Source of the DNA: Cryptomeria japonica
Taxonomy: Eukaryota > Streptophyta > Pinopsida > Cupressales > Cupressaceae
Assembly: GCF_030272615.1 (NCBI RefSeq)
Contig: NC_081410.1
Location: 121,520,640 to 121,584,639, forward strand
DNA length: 64,000 nucleotides
Reading direction: 5' to 3'
Shown here piece by piece: positions 1 through 11,460 of this stretch. Positions within the stretch are counted from its first letter, which is position 1; every line of letters begins with the position of its first letter. The translations under genes were made by a program, and so were the position numbers. The notes beneath the pieces were generated by a model that ran no database searches, was not told the origin of the DNA, and saw only the letters and a list, made by a program, of their open reading frames with translations.

Positions 1-359
1 CCTTTGGCATTGATGGCAACACAAGATAGGAAAACCATCAAAGTGCCAAAATAGAAATGCCAAATACAAAAACCAACAATCTCCCTAAAGTAATAATCTC
101 TCCCCCTGAGAGTAACATGAATTTCCTTATGTGTTTTTGTACCAATCTCTCCCCAAAAGATAATGTGTTTTTCCATAGATATCACTCCCCCTTTGACATC
201 AAATGCTAAAGTTACAACAAAACCAAGTTCATATATAAAATACCAATCAAGTCAATATACAAACTACTCCCCCTGAGAAGTGGCTTCCTCATCAAAGCCG
301 GAGTAAAATATTTTTGTGTTAATTCTGTCAGTTGATGACAAGTATCAACTCTCTAAGTA
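1..359 (-). other. Element A 3' untranslated region with polypurine tract
   Basis: Non-coding stretch between the RNase H end and the off-window 3' LTR. On the plus strand it holds repeated pyrimidine runs (CTCCCCCTGAG near 99, CTCCCCAAAAG near 150, CTCCCCCTTTG near 186, CTCCCCCTGAG near 270), that is, polypurine tracts on the element's own strand. Position 1 begins inside the last one, next to the GGCATTGATGG sequence found beside the 3' LTR in the sister elements. No gene is seen. Confidence 0.7.
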
Positions 360-955
360 TCTACTGGTGGGGGTATGACCCCAAGTTGTTCTCTAAGATA
401 TTCAAAAGTCTCCTTAGGCAGAGGTTTAGTGAAAATATCTGCAATCTACTCTTTAGTATTCACATAAACCAGTTTTATTTCTTTTGCTTCAACATTTTCC
501 CTTAGAAAATTCAGTTTGATGGAAACATGTTTTATTTTAGAATGTAATACCGGATTCTTAGATATATGAATTGTTGATGTGTTATCACAGTAGATAGTTA
601 TAGGTTCCTTGCATTTTACCTTTAAATTTTTCAACATTTGTTTAAGCCATAGTACCTGTGTACAATTAGTTGATGCTGCAACATATTCTGATTCTGCTAT
701 TGATAAAGATGTACAACTTTGTTTCTTACTCAACCAAGAAACTAATCTGCTTCCAAGAAAAAAAGCTCCACCGATGGTGCTTTTTCTATCATCCACATAT
801 CCTGCCCCATTTGCATCTGTGTATGCACATAGTTCAAAGTTTTCATCTCTAAGATACCATAATCCAAGATTTGTAGTGCCTTGTAAGTACCGGAAAATCC
901 TTTTTACTGTTGATTCATGATTTTCTCTAGGATTACTCTGAAATCTTGAAACAAT
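360..955 (-). pseudogene. Element A RNase H domain of pol
   Basis: C-terminal RNase H of the copia polyprotein, which degrades the RNA strand during reverse transcription. Visible motifs in order are YTDANGAGY (first Asp; the usual DWAG is altered to NGAG), KSTIGGAFFLGSRLVSW, AESEYVA (Glu), YCDNTS (third acid) and the tail LADIFTKPLP-like segment. The main open segment is 446-796 and the frame continues upstream to about 955. A stop follows the NTKE at 446, before the tail. Clearly related to the RNase H of elements B, C, E and F. Confidence 0.88.
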
Positions 956-960
956 ACATA

Positions 961-1790
961 CTAATTCATAATATCAAGTCTGGTTTGTGTTAAGTACAGT
1001 AAACCTCGTAATATAGATTTGTACCTAGTTGGATTAATAGGAGTAGATTCATCCCTTAAAGATAGTTTATCATTTGTAGTCATAGGTGTGCTTACCAATT
1101 TAGAATTCTCCATCCCAAATTTCTTTAGTAACTCTTTCAAGTATTTTGATTGACTCAAGAATATACCTTTATCAGTCTATGAAATCTCCAATCCTAAAAA
1201 GAATCTTATTTCACCAATCATAGACAGTTCAAATTCTTGCTGCATTTTAATAGAAAAGTCTTTACACAATCCATCTTCTCCTCCAAAGATTATATCATCA
1301 ACAAAAACTTCTATAGCCAAGATGTCATCATTAGTCACTTTATAGTATAAGTTACTGTTAGCATTACCTTTAGAAAAAACAAATTTCAAAAGATACTTAT
1401 CCAATCTTGCATACCAAGCTCTTGGAGCTTGCTTCAATCCATACAAAGCTTTCCTTAACCTGAAAACCATATCTTTGTCATCTGTCAAAGAAATCCATTA
1501 GGTTGTTCAATGTAAACTTCCTCTTCAAGATCTACATTTAGAAATGCACATTTAATATCCATTTGATATTCTTTGTAGTTCTTATGTGCTGCAAAAGCCA
1601 AAAATAATCCGACTGCCTCAATTCTAGCTACCGGTGCAAAGGTTTCATTATAATCAATTCCTTCTTTCTAAGAATATACCTTACACACAAGTTTTGCTTT
1701 ATTTTTGATAACCTTACCATCTTCATTAAGTTTGTTTTTGAATACCCATTTTGTTCCAATTACATTTTTATCTTTAGGTCAGGGAACTAA
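961..1790 (-). pseudogene. Element A reverse transcriptase (RVT_2)
   Basis: Copia-type RT. Recognisable pieces are MDIKCAFLN near 1560, the [20 protein letters not shown] block at about 1400-1460, the catalytic box VFVDDIIFGG near 1300 (FVDD form of YVDD, both Asp present) and the KKFGMENSKLVSTPM block near 1110. Stops at 1779 (Trp-to-stop pattern after WTLVP), 1489 and 1159 and at least one frameshift split it into three open segments. Function is lost although the catalytic pair is intact. Confidence 0.88.
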
Positions 1791-2859
1791 TGTCCAAGTG
1801 TTATTCTTCTCAATTTGTTCTAATTCTTCTTCCATACCTCTAGTCCAATATTTATCTTCACATGCCTCATTAACTGATGATGGTTCAATTTGAGAAATAA
1901 GACATACCTCTTCATTTACCAATCTTCCTCTTGTCATAACTCCTTTATGTTTGTTTCCAATTATCTGATCTTCAGAATGATTCAATCTTACATACCGGGG
2001 TGTCTTTGTTTGCTGTTGTTCCTCAGTCACAGTGGAATTTTCAGATGATATCATTGTAACTGGATCTTCACTCTGTACCAGTGGATTCAATGTCGGTTCA
2101 TTTGTTAGAATTTTTGTTGCCAGTTCAAAATCTATATACCTTGAAGTTCCTCTAAATTGTTCATCAATCTTTACATTTGTACTCTCAACAATTTTCTGCA
2201 ATCTCTTGTTAAAACATATATATGCTTTACTCTTAGATGAATAACCAAGAAATATTTCTTCATCACTTCTAGGATCAAATTTCCCAATATACTCATCTCT
2301 TCTAATGTAACATTTACTTCCAAATATTCTGAAAAATTTAAGAGTAAGAGTAATACCAAACCATAGTTCATGAGGGGTCTTACCAGTTTCACCTTTGATG
2401 TGAACTTTGTTGAATGTATAGACTGATGTACTTACTGCCTCTCTCCAATACACGTGGTAGATTTGCTTCTGATAACATACTTCTAGCTGCATCCAAGATG
2501 GTTATGTTTTTCCTTTCAACAACTCCATTCTGCTATGGTGTTCGAGGTGCTGATAGTTGTCTTCTGATTCCATTCGCTTCATAGAATGCATTAAATTCCT
2601 TAGATGTAAATTCACCTCCTTGATCATATCTTAGACATTTTATTTTTTTATCGGTTTCATTTTCAACCTTTGCTTTGAACAGTTTAAACTTTCCAACTGC
2701 TTCTGGTTTTTCTCTAAGAAAAGTAACCCAACACATTCTAGAATAGTCATCAATGATTAGCATGAAATATCTATCACCTTGTAAGCTTTTAGTTCTAGTT
2801 GGACCACATAAATCAGTATGAATTAAATCAAGAGCATAACTTGCTTTCCAAATTGACAT
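1791..2859 (-). pseudogene. Element A integrase core and C-terminal region
   Basis: Integrase that would insert the cDNA copy. The rve core has HTDLCGPTRT (first Asp), IIDDYSRMCWVTFL, YDQGGEFTSKEF (second Asp) and LSAPRTP, then a stop at about 2530 and the YWREAVSTSVYTFNKVH and FFRIFGSKCYIRRDE blocks, ending in RYVRLNHSEDQIIGN and the linker to RT. The DDE residues that can be seen are kept, but the stop in front of the catalytic Glu segment breaks the frame. Confidence 0.88.
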
Positions 2860-3476
2860 TCCTTACATACTATTTTGTGAGTTTTGACAATTTTAGGTAA
2901 ATCTCTAACTACCTTAGTAGTACTGATTTCTACCATGCAATCAAAGTTTACATGATAGAGTCTTTTATGCCATAGCCAACTTTCATCTATATGTACAATC
3001 AACCATGTCTTTTCATTGTTATTCAAATGAAAGATATTACCTCTAGTCTGATTGCCAGTTGCAATTTCTAAACCAATTCTATTCATGATTTTCCATTTTC
3101 CATTTTTGAATTGTAACTGAAATCCTTTCTCAACTAATTGACCAACACTCAAAAGCTTATGCTTTAAACCTTCAACATAGTAAACATTGTCAGTGTTATG
3201 CTTACCATCAAGAGATATTGAACCCTTACCTCTGATTAGACAAGCTTTGTCATCTCCAAATCTCACTAAGCCTCCATTATATTCTTTAAAGTTCTAGAAT
3301 TTACCTTTATCTCTTGTCATATGATGTGAGAAACCTGAATCAATGATCCACTCATCCTCTACTTCAATTTTAGTTGCCAAGGCTTGCTTTACCGGTTGAA
3401 CTGCAGGTGTCAGTTGATCTTCTGTTATAGCAACAAAAACCCATCCATTTTTTTGTCGGATCCTTATCAGAATCAT
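2823..3476 (-). pseudogene. Element A protease and gag-pre-integrase
   Basis: Aspartic protease with the motif WIIDSGFSHHMT near 3330 (catalytic Asp-Ser-Gly intact), then a break at 3294 and an open segment 3266-2823 carrying RFGDDKACLIRGKGSISLDG, VYYVEGLKHKLLSVGQLVEKG and the integrase zinc finger WHKRLYHVNFD...CKECQFGK. Sequence and order match element C closely, so A and C are members of one family or sister families. Confidence 0.88.
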
Positions 3477-4467
3477 CAGTCACTCCTTCATCAGCAACAT
3501 AGCAAGATTTGTCTTTATTCTTCTTAAATCTGTATCTTTGATATTCAGGGTTAGGCTTGTATGTCCTTCTAGCTTCTTCTCTTAGTCTAGCATGTCTATC
3601 AGGGCATCTTGAAGCCATATGACCAATCTTATTGCAGTTAAAACATTTAAAGGGTGCTTTACCTTCATACTTACTTCCAACTGAACCTTTAGGCATTTTT
3701 CTTGCAAATAGGGCTTCATGCTCTTCAAGTTCTTCATTTTCTCTCCTGTTTTCCTCAAGTTCTCTTGCATAAAAGGCTTTCCAATCAGATTTGTCAAATG
3801 ATTATGTAGATGATGTTGATGCTTTGAAGGATAAATATATTTTTATAGTAGCAACAAGACCAAATTCCTCAATTTCAAAGGTTGAAAGTTTTCCAATCAA
3901 TGTATCCCTAGTTACTGATGTATTAGGCATTGTTTTTAACTCATTTATAGCAGTAACCTTCATTTTATATGTCGGTGGCAATCCTCTTAAAATTTTTGAA
4001 ACAATTTCATCTTCACTTAAGGTTCCTCCACAACATTTAATACCCAAAACAATTTCATTAACTCTTTCCATAAAAGCGGAAATCCTTTCATCTTCTTCCA
4101 TTTTCAGATTTTCATACCTGACCCGGAATCTTTCAAGTTTTGCAATTTTGACTGTGGAATCTCCTTCATTCAGTGTTTCCAAATGATCCCAAATAGCTTT
4201 AGCAATTGATCTGTCTGATAATCCCATGATTTTTTGATCTGTTAATGCACTCAAAAGTGCTTCTCTTGCTTTGCAATCATTTTCCTCATCTTTAGTCAAG
4301 TTAGGTGGATTAGGCTGACTGGAAGTGGGAGCAGTATAGCCATTCTTTGTAACATATCAGATGTCCTTTCCAATGCAATTTAGATTTGTCTCTATTCTGA
4401 TATTCCATATGCCATAATTGGTTCCATCAGGTTTAGGACTATCCTTCCTGAAATAGTTAGTAGACAT
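3370..4467 (-). pseudogene. Element A gag
   Basis: Capsid/nucleocapsid precursor. The start is the ATG at 4467 (MSTNYFRKDSPKPDGTNYG), 40 bases inside the primer site. An opal stop at about codon 36 is followed by the UBN2-type gag body (4299-3802: KAREALLSALTDQK, MEEDERISAFMERVNEIV, LRGLPPTYKMKV), a frameshift, then the zinc knuckle CFNCNKIGHMASRCPD near 3630, an intact CX2CX4HX4C that binds the RNA genome. Acidic tail leads into protease. Confidence 0.87.
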
Positions 4468-4509
4468 TGGATCTCCTCAAGTTGTTAAACTTCTGCAAAA
4501 GAGGACTAA

Positions 4510-4521
4510 GCTCTGATACCA
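4510..4521 (-). other. Element A primer binding site
   Basis: On the minus strand TGGTATCAGAGC, the canonical complement of the initiator Met-tRNA 3' end used by copia elements. It lies two bases inside the 5' LTR end and fixes both the orientation and the LTR boundary. Confidence 0.9.
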
Positions 4522-4523
4522 AT

Positions 4524-5573
4524 TGTTAGGTTCCGGAGACAACTGAGAGGAGGGGGGTGAATCAGTTGTCTAATAAATTTAAACCAAAAACAACTTAACC
4601 AATTTACTGCTTAATACTAGTGAGCTAGTCTGTTATATCGGTGGACAGATTTAATAGATAATTGCAATATGGATAAAGATTAATGCATGAAAAAAAAGAC
4701 AAAGTCATCAACAACACATAACACCAATATTTGTATGTGGAAACCCTGTAAGGGGAAAAACCACAGTGGGAAACCTTACCCACAATCAGATGATACTACT
4801 GCAGATAGTAAGTGTACATAAATGGGGTCTGCACATGCAAAAAGGCCAAGCGCCTAGAGCTCACTGGTCAAACACAAATGGCAGTCACACTGACTACAAT
4901 TGGATGGTTAAATCCAATAAGAATGTACTACTCAAAATAGCATCTTCATATGCTGGATTAAGTACCGGTGTAGTTCTGATATGCTTTCACAAAAACCTAG
5001 CTTCACCTTCAAATGATGTCTGTGTGTATAGCTTTGCTTAATCTCACATATACCTTCTTACAATTCCTTTTCGCATTCCACTTAGATCTTACAAATAAGA
5101 CCTTACATTTATACCATAACCTAAGTACACTTTTAGTAGGTCGGCTCTACAAGATATTACAATAAAATTATTTTGCAAACAATACAATATCTGATGCAAT
5201 AACCGATACAACATGTCGGCTTAATGCATTTACAACAATAATAAATCATCTCCATAGCGTGTCGTGCTGATCTGGAAAAGATAAACCTGTTGGTGCATAA
5301 GCTGGACCTATTTGCCGGTAACAACAGATATGCAAATACGAATATACCAATAAACAATTCTCCAAGACAAGATGTCCAATCGATATCTTCGACATTACCA
5401 AGTGTTTTCCATGCCATTCCAAGTGTCGGTGGTCATTATATCCTGTCGATGTACCATATACTGGTGACTATGCAAAAGTCACTTGTTTGCCGGTGAATGT
5501 TGTTGGATCTCAAAAGTGATACAGTTTTAGTAGGTTTTGACATCAATTGCAAAACCATACCAAAATACCAACA
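4524..5573 (-). repeat. Element A 5' LTR
   Basis: About 1050 bp, TG...CA termini. On the minus strand it starts TGTTGGTATTTTGGTATGG and ends CCGGAACCTAACA just before the primer site. It contains the shared copia-LTR motifs seen across the window: GGGGGGTGAATCAG at 4552 and the GTGGAAACCC...GGGGAAAAACC block at 4735-4760. Downstream flank TGCAG (5574-5578) is LTR sequence of element B. Its twin 3' LTR is off the left end, so LTR divergence cannot be read here. Confidence 0.85.
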
Positions 5574-5870
5574 TGCAGAGCCAATGGTTGTGATATTACT
5601 AATGCAACTCATGTATGATCAAACTGGTAAAATAGCTATCTAGATTTGAAAATTGTTGGATGCTATTTGATGTACTTTTGTTTTACCGGTTTACTTGTCT
5701 AAAGCATTTCTGTTAACCGATATTGTTATAGTTAAGTACAGTGGTATAGTAAATCGGATTATCAGTGTTCTAAACTATTAGAGCATTGAAGTGAGTTTTT
5801 TTTTTTGTGTACTGATTCACCCCCACTCTCAGTATGGATTAGGACCTTGGAGATTCATTATTATTCATCA
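5574..5870 (+). repeat. Element B 5' LTR, 3' fragment
   Basis: Aligns base for base (few differences) with 10803-11092, the end of the 3' LTR: TGCAGAG..AATGGTTGTGATATTACTA, then AAATTGTTGGATGCTATTTG and the CTGATTCACCCC..CTCTCAGTA motif, ending ATTCATCA. The left edge is exactly the end of element A. Confidence 0.9.
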
Positions 5871-5872
5871 AT

Positions 5873-5884
5873 TGGTTTCAAAGC
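5873..5884 (+). other. Element B primer binding site, mutated
   Basis: TGGTTTCAAAGC two bases after the LTR end; the canonical copia site is TGGTATCAGAGC, so two positions are changed here. Confidence 0.8.
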
Positions 5885-5941
5885 ACCTCCAGGTCCTCAG
5901 TGATATAAGCTAAACTGCTTGAGGCAAAAGATCATGTTTTA

Positions 5942-6860
5942 ATGATGAAGAGGGAAGGTCCTAAGTTCAACAGGGACAACTTTACAATATGGAAGGATAG
6001 GATGAAGATATACATCAGGATTTTGGGTGTACAACACTGGAGCTATGTTGAGAATGCCTATGTGATCCCCACTGGCACTCTAACTGATGATTAGAAAAAA
6101 GAGATACAAGAGAATGGGCAAGTCATGGAAGCCCTCATTAGCAGCTTGTCCGATATAGAGTTCATTTATGTACAAGATAAGGACAACCCTAAATATGGAC
6201 AAACTGCAATCCATTTATGGTGGTGATGAACATGTCAACAAAGCTAAGGAAGAAAGCCTAAGAGGAAAGTTTGAAGCTATGAGGATGGTTGAAGGAGAGA
6301 CCATTCAACAATATGGCATAAGAATCAAGACAGTGGTTGGTGAAATCAAAAGCACTGATGGAACAATTAATGATGCCACCATTGTCAGTAAAGTTCTGAG
6401 ATCATTGTTACCGATCTATGCAATCTGGGTTGCCGTATTTAGGAGCGAAGATCTATCGACAAAACAAAGGTATCTTTAGACTCTATTATTGCAAAATTGG
6501 TTGCATATGAATTGAATAGCTATGATGGTAGTGTTCAAAAGATAGTGTAAGCCTTTAGAGCGTTTGTTTCATCTACACCAACTAGAAAAGGAAAAGAGGT
6601 TAGCACCAGTTATGAATCCAGGCCAAGTAGAGATATGGACGATGAGGATATTCTAATGGAGTTTGAAGCTCTTCCTGCCAAGAGATTCCAAAAGGCACTG
6701 GAAAATACAGAGGTAGGCTTCCTCTAAAATATTTTTCCTGCAATAAGATAGGACATATAGTTGTTAACTGTCCTAACAATGACAATAAGGATAAACCAGA
6801 AAGGTTTAGAAAGTATAAAGGAGGAGGTAGAGAAATTGTCTTCTTGCAGTAGATGAAGGT
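5942..6860 (+). pseudogene. Element B gag
   Basis: Starts at the ATG at 5942 (MMKREGPKFNRDN), the same start as the near-intact gag of element E. Stops appear at about codon 51 (6092) and again downstream; open piece 6168-6479 carries IYGGDEHVNKAKEESLRGKFEAMRM and VSKVLRSLLPIYAIWV of the UBN2 gag body. The zinc knuckle near 6728-6770 reads YFSCNKIGHIVVNCPN: the first zinc-binding Cys has become Tyr. Non-functional. Confidence 0.87.
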
Positions 6861-6867
6861 GTTATTG

Positions 6868-7340
6868 ATGAAGAATCCGAGGATGAAGACAATGAGGACA
6901 TAGTGTTTGTATTTGTAAAGAAAGAGGTGTCTGATCAGAAAGCCCTTGTCTCTCGCATTGACAACTCTAAGGAGTGGATCACTGATAGCGAGAGTTCTCA
7001 CCACATGACTGGTGACCAGAGAAAGTTTTTGACTCTGGAAGAATATGATGGAGGTGTTGTCCGGTTTGGTAATGATACACCCTACATGGTAAAAGGAAAA
7101 GGATCTATCTCATTGAACAGAAAGAGCAGTGCGGATAATGTCTACTGGGTGGAAGACCTTAAGCACAACCTTTTGAGTGTTGCTCAGCTGAACAACAAAG
7201 GACTTATTCTCTAGTTCAAAGGTGGAGTCTGCAAAATAATTGTAAAGAGTGGTGAACTTATTGCCATCGATAAGCAGACCAAAGGAAACCTTATGGAAAA
7301 ATTTAATGATAGTTGGATATGGCACATGAGACTCTAACAT
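6868..7340 (+). pseudogene. Element B protease and gag-pre-integrase
   Basis: Open piece 6903-7214 holds WITDSESSHHMTGD, so the catalytic Asp-Ser-Gly of the aspartic protease is now Asp-Ser-Glu. It continues with RFGNDTPYMVKGKGSISL and VYWVEDLKHNLLSVAQLN, the segment preceding the integrase zinc finger. A stop at 7215 and another at 7336 (in the WHMRL...HMNF finger) interrupt it. Confidence 0.86.
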
Positions 7341-7805
7341 ATGAATTTTGATAATATTGTAAAAGCTAGTAAGATCAAGGCAGTAAGAGGATTGCCTTTG
7401 CTGAACAAACCCGAGAATGCTTTATGCAGAGAATGTCAGCTTTGGAAGATGTCTTCCTCAACATTCAAAGGTAAGTCTTTTTCAGCAGAGAACTTACTTG
7501 ATCTAGTGCACACCGATCTGTGTGGTCTAATGAAAACAAGAAGTATTCAAGGAGATCGGTATTTCATGATTCTTACCGATGACTACTCAAGAATGATGTG
7601 GGTCATATTCTTGAAAGACAAGTCTGAGGCATTTGGAAAGTTCAAAGCCTTTAGAGCATTGGTTGAGAAGAAGAGCGGTAGAAGAATAAAATGCCTTAGA
7701 ACTGATCAGGGAGGTGAATTCACTTCTGATGAATTCAACAAGTACTGTGAAGAGAATGATATCAAGAGGCACTTGTCTGCCCCAAGGACACCACAACAGA
7801 TAATT
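7341..7805 (+). pseudogene. Element B integrase, C-terminal half deleted
   Basis: Finger remnant CRECQLWK, then the core with HTDLCGLMKTRSIQGDRYFM, LTDDYSRMMWVIFL, LRTDQGGEFTSDEF and HLSAPRTPQQ. The sequence then jumps at about 7796-7812 into the linker upstream of RT (EFEPKATGEAL). Relative to element E about 0.7 kb is missing, including the catalytic Glu and the C-terminal domain. This internal deletion alone would kill the element. Confidence 0.87.
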
Positions 7806-7811
7806 CATGCA

Positions 7812-9409
7812 TGATTTCAGAATTTGAGCCTAAGGCCACTGGAGAGGCACTTACCGATGAATACTAGATAAAGGCAATGGAAGAGGAACTGGACCTGATA
7901 GAGAAGAATGCAACATGATCCTTGGTACCCAGACCGAAACACAAGAATTTCATAGGTACCAAATGGGTCTTCTGGAATAAGCTAAATGAAGAAGGCACAG
8001 TGGTAAGAAACAAGGAAAGACATATGAAAAGGACATTCTCAGGAAGAAGGAGAAGACTATGGAGAAACCATTGCCCCAATGGCTATACCAAAAGGTGGTT
8101 GAATGCTTCTTGCATTTGCAAAATTCAAAGGATTCAAGGTATACCAGATGGATGTGAAGTATGCATTCTTGAATGGAATCCTAGAAGAAGTGTATATTGA
8201 GCAACCATATGGGTTTGCTTTGTCAGAGGATGGTAATATGGTGTGTAGATTACACAAGGCCCTGTATGGATTGAAACAAGCACCAAGGCATGGTATGAAC
8301 AGTTACACTCTTATCCTGTGAATATAGGATTTTAGAGAAAAAGTGAGGATAGCAACATCTACCTAAAATTTGAAGCTGATCAGATACTGATCTATGATTC
8401 ATTTGTAGATGACATAATCTTTGGAGGAGATGATGAAATGAGTCATGCATTTGTAGATGAAATGAAGAAAGAGTTTGAGATGTCTCTGATTGGAGAGATA
8501 AAGTTCTTCATTGGTCTACATATTTAGTAGATGAAGGAGGGTATCTTCATTACCCAGTCCAAGTATACCAAAGAGGTATTGAAGACCTTTGGCATGGAGG
8601 AGAGCAAACTGGTAGGAACACCAATGGTGACCGGCTGCAAACTAACAAAGGAGGATGATACAGTGTTGGTGGATGAGAAGGAGTACCATTCGATGATAGG
8701 TAAGTTGCACTATGTGGTGCACAACAAACCGGATATTTCTCGTGTAGTGGTCTTAGTGGCCCGTTTTCACAAGAGTCCAAGAGAATCCCACTTGGTAGCG
8801 GTAAAGAGGATTCTTAGGTATCTAAAGGGAACAATTGATTATGGATTGTGGTATCCATACAATATCGACTTTGATCTCAAAGTGTTTATGGATGTAGATT
8901 GGGTAGGTAATGTGGACAACTGGAAGAGCACAACTGGTGGAGCGTTCTTCCTTGGTGGAAGACTAGTCTCGTGGACAAGTAAGAAGCAGAGCTATATTTC
9001 CCAGTCTACAGCTGAAGGGGAGTATGTGGAAATATTAATGAACTGCACTCAGGAAACCTGGATGAAACATGTATTGGATGGCTTCAAAGTGACTGTATCT
9101 GAACTGGTGAGTATTTTATGTGATAATACTCGTGGAATCAATATTTCTAAAAATTCGGTATTACATGCTAGGACCAAGCATATTGAGCTCAAGTATCATT
9201 TCTTGAGAGAAAAGGTTCAGAATAAAGAGGTTGTATTAGAACATGTTTCCAATAAGAAGCAGCTAGCAGACATATTCACTAAGCCCTTACCGAAGATTAC
9301 ATTTACCTATTTGGGAGGTGAATTAGGGGTTCTGCCCCTTCATGAAGTAAACAAAAGCTGTGTTCTCCACATTAGTCAGGTAATACCATGTCAGATCTTA
9401 CATGATTGA
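7812..9409 (+). pseudogene. Element B reverse transcriptase and RNase H
   Basis: RT begins with MEEELDLIEKNAT, has IGTKWVFWNKLNEEG, a frameshift near 8010, then [33 protein letters not shown] and SFVDDIIFGGDD near 8400. From 8531 one open segment of 292 codons runs through KTFGMEESKLVGTPMV, ILRYLKGTIDYGLWYP and the RNase H: MDVDWVGN, STAEGEYV, CDNTRGIN, HARTKHIELKYHFL, LADIFTKPLP. RNase H acids D, E, D remain. Best preserved part of B. Confidence 0.9.
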
Positions 9410-9682
9410 TGTGTTGAAGGATGCTACTCCATAGGGGGAGCAACATAGTGGAGCTTGGAAGCTTATGCCTCCACTTTGGAATTGTTGTCAAAGGGGGAGA
9501 ACATATCTGATGATGTATGGGGGAGAAGATATATTGTTTGGAGAGAAGATGTTGATCATGTATACACTGATCAATCCAAGTGATGGTGATCTTTAACGTT
9601 GCACAGGTATAATGTCAACCGATGTATAATTTTACTGAGTAATGATTCACTAAGTATTTCCATCAATGCCAAAGGGGGAGAT
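9410..9682 (+). other. Element B 3' UTR with repeated polypurine tracts
   Basis: No gene. Four purine-rich runs are present: ATAGGGGGAGC near 9432, CAAAGGGGGAGAAC near 9489, TATGGGGGAGAAG near 9518 and CCAAAGGGGGAGATTG at 9669-9684. The last is directly against the 3' LTR and is the working polypurine tract that primes plus-strand DNA. Confidence 0.8.
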
Positions 9683-11092
9683 TGTTTGCATATGATGAAG
9701 CGGTGATAATGTATGTTGTCATTGATGTCAATAAGTGAACAAGTATATGGTACTCAAGCAGGTGAACCGATATAAATTGGTGTGAAGACTAGAAGTGGCT
9801 ATAGTCAACCGGGATGGAGTGAACCGGTGTCAGGGTTCACAAGTCGGGGTTCACAGTTTGACTACCAGTTTGTAGTCTCAGTTCAGCTCAAGGGTTTCCG
9901 GTTTGGCGGTTTGGATTGTGCGGTGCAATTGATGATGTTTTGTGATGAGTTAGTTAAGAGATAAGGATGAGATCGAGAGGCGACGTCGGCTATGTGCATG
10001 TGAAGATCGAATGCATTGAATGTATACCTCGGGAATGTGCATTTTTCTTAGAGGTATGAGAAAAGCGCGTGATGGGTTACTATTTTCAAGATGCAGTGAA
10101 GATCAGATGATGCAGAATGACTTGAGATCTGTTTTAAATTGTTTCACTCTATGCAATATATTTTGACTGTCAGGATTGGACTGCTTGTAATTGCAAACCT
10201 AAAATGTTTAGGGTTTAGCGTTTTTGCTACCGACCTAATTGTTGTCTATAAGGTCGATGATGTTTGTTATTGTAAGTGTTGGCAAAAGTTGTGTTTGTGT
10301 CTGCGTGTTGAGATACTTGCCAAACCAAGGTGTGGAATCTGCAGAGTGTGATTGCAGAGGAGAGGAACTGAAAAGGATATGCATTAGCAACTAGTGTTGT
10401 TATCGAATCGGAGCTTTACCTGTTGACTTCTAACCATCTCAACAGAAGGAAAATCCCTTGACCAGGTAGCTTTAATAGGCTTGTTGCAAATCCTCTATCC
10501 AGGTGACTCAAGTTCATTGAGTTATTTAAATCCTCTAGCGAGGTAACCTTTAACAGGGTTTATAGCCATCCATTAACCGAGTGATCTCTAACAGGATCGG
10601 TTCCTAACAAAATCTTATTGTAAAGTCTTTAACTGGACTAGGCTCCTAACTGAGTGGACTTCAAAAGAGTTCAAAACAATCTTGAGGGTATTCATCCCCG
10701 CCGTGGTTTTTCCCATTTGGGTTTCCACATGAAAAATCTATGTCATGGGTTGTGTATTTTTCATGTGATGATTGAGTAGTTTTTTGTTCAGTTGTATATG
10801 CATGCAGAGCTAATGGTTGTGATATTACTAAGACAACTCATGCATGATCCAACTAGTAAAATAGATATCTAGATTTGAAAATTGTTGGATGCTATTTGAT
10901 GTACTTTTGTTTTACCAGTTTAGTTGTCTGAAGCATTTCTGTTAACCGGTATTGCTATAGTTAAGTGCAATGGTATAGTAAATCGGATTATCAATGTTCT
11001 AAACTGTCAGAGCATTGAGTTTTTTTTTGTCTGCTGATTCACCCCCCCTCTCAGTACAAATTAGGATCTTAGAGATTCACTCTTATTCATCA
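9683..11092 (+). repeat. Element B 3' LTR
   Basis: 1410 bp, TGTTTGCATATGATG...ATTCATCA. Within it, 10430-10690 is an array of degenerate units of about 30-60 bp built on AATCCTCTA..GAGGTAAC and TAACAGG. The shared block GTGGTTTTTCCCATTTGGG..TTTCCACATG is at 10710-10735 and CTGATTCACCCCCCCTCTCAG at 11033-11053. The last 290 bp match the 5' LTR fragment. The 3' flank ATATCAACTTC is LINE RT coding sequence. Confidence 0.88.
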
Positions 11093-11460
11093 ATATCAAC
11101 TTCAAGGTACTCAATAATGGTAAATGGATCACCCCAAGGATTCTTTCAAGGGGAAAAAGGATTAAGACAAGGGGACCTAATATCCCCTTTCCTTTTTTTC
11201 ATAATGGATAATGCACTTAACAGGGCAATATCCAGAATGAAAACACAAGGTGAATGGGAAGGAATTAAAATTATCCAAGACATTTCATACTTCTCTCACC
11301 AAATGTTTGTTGATGACACATTACTATATAAATCATCTACCATCAGTGAAGCTTAAAAAATAAATGCTTTACTACAAAAATATACAGAGGAATCTGGACA
11401 ATCAATAAACACAACTAAAGCCAATATATACTTCTTCAACACCACAAAGAGAATACAAAT
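11093..11460 (+). pseudogene. LINE-a reverse transcriptase fragment
   Basis: Non-LTR retrotransposon RT, immediately after the element B LTR. It reads ISTSRYSIMVNGSPQGFF, GEKGLRQGDLISPFLFFI, MDNALNRAISR and the catalytic box MFVDDTLLY near 11310, then a stop (11356) and SGQSINTTKANIYFFN. The palm domain is cut on the left by element B and on the right near 11460. It is probably the same LINE whose RNase H end is at 28290-31470, because strand and domain order agree, but about 1.5 kb of the coding region between them is not in the window. Confidence 0.85.

Larger units (their letters stand above)
1..5573 (-). mobile_element. Ty1/copia element A, 3' LTR outside window
   Basis: Minus-strand copia element read from 5573 down to 1. 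It shows a 5' LTR (4524-5573), a Met-tRNA-type primer site, gag, protease, integrase, RT and RNase H in Ty1/copia order. The first bases of the window are the inner end of its polypurine tract, so the 3' LTR lies just left of position 1. The right edge CAACA at 5573 abuts TGCAG, which belongs to the 5' LTR of element B; A is therefore inserted in B. Stops and frameshifts in gag and pol make it a dead copy. Confidence 0.9.
5574..11092 (+). mobile_element. Ty1/copia element B, 5' LTR split by element A
   Basis: Plus-strand copia element. Its 3' LTR is complete (9683-11092) while only the last 297 bases of the 5' LTR are present (5574-5870), cut by element A; the rest should lie left of the window. 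Internal region has gag, protease, integrase, RT and RNase H with many stops, and an internal deletion of about 0.7 kb between integrase core and RT near 7800 relative to element E. The right flank is LINE RT coding sequence. Confidence 0.88.

Noticed and set aside
4766-5041. 91-codon plus-strand frame in the element A LTR
   Set aside because: Inside the 5' LTR of a minus-strand element, no motif, not conserved in sister LTRs.
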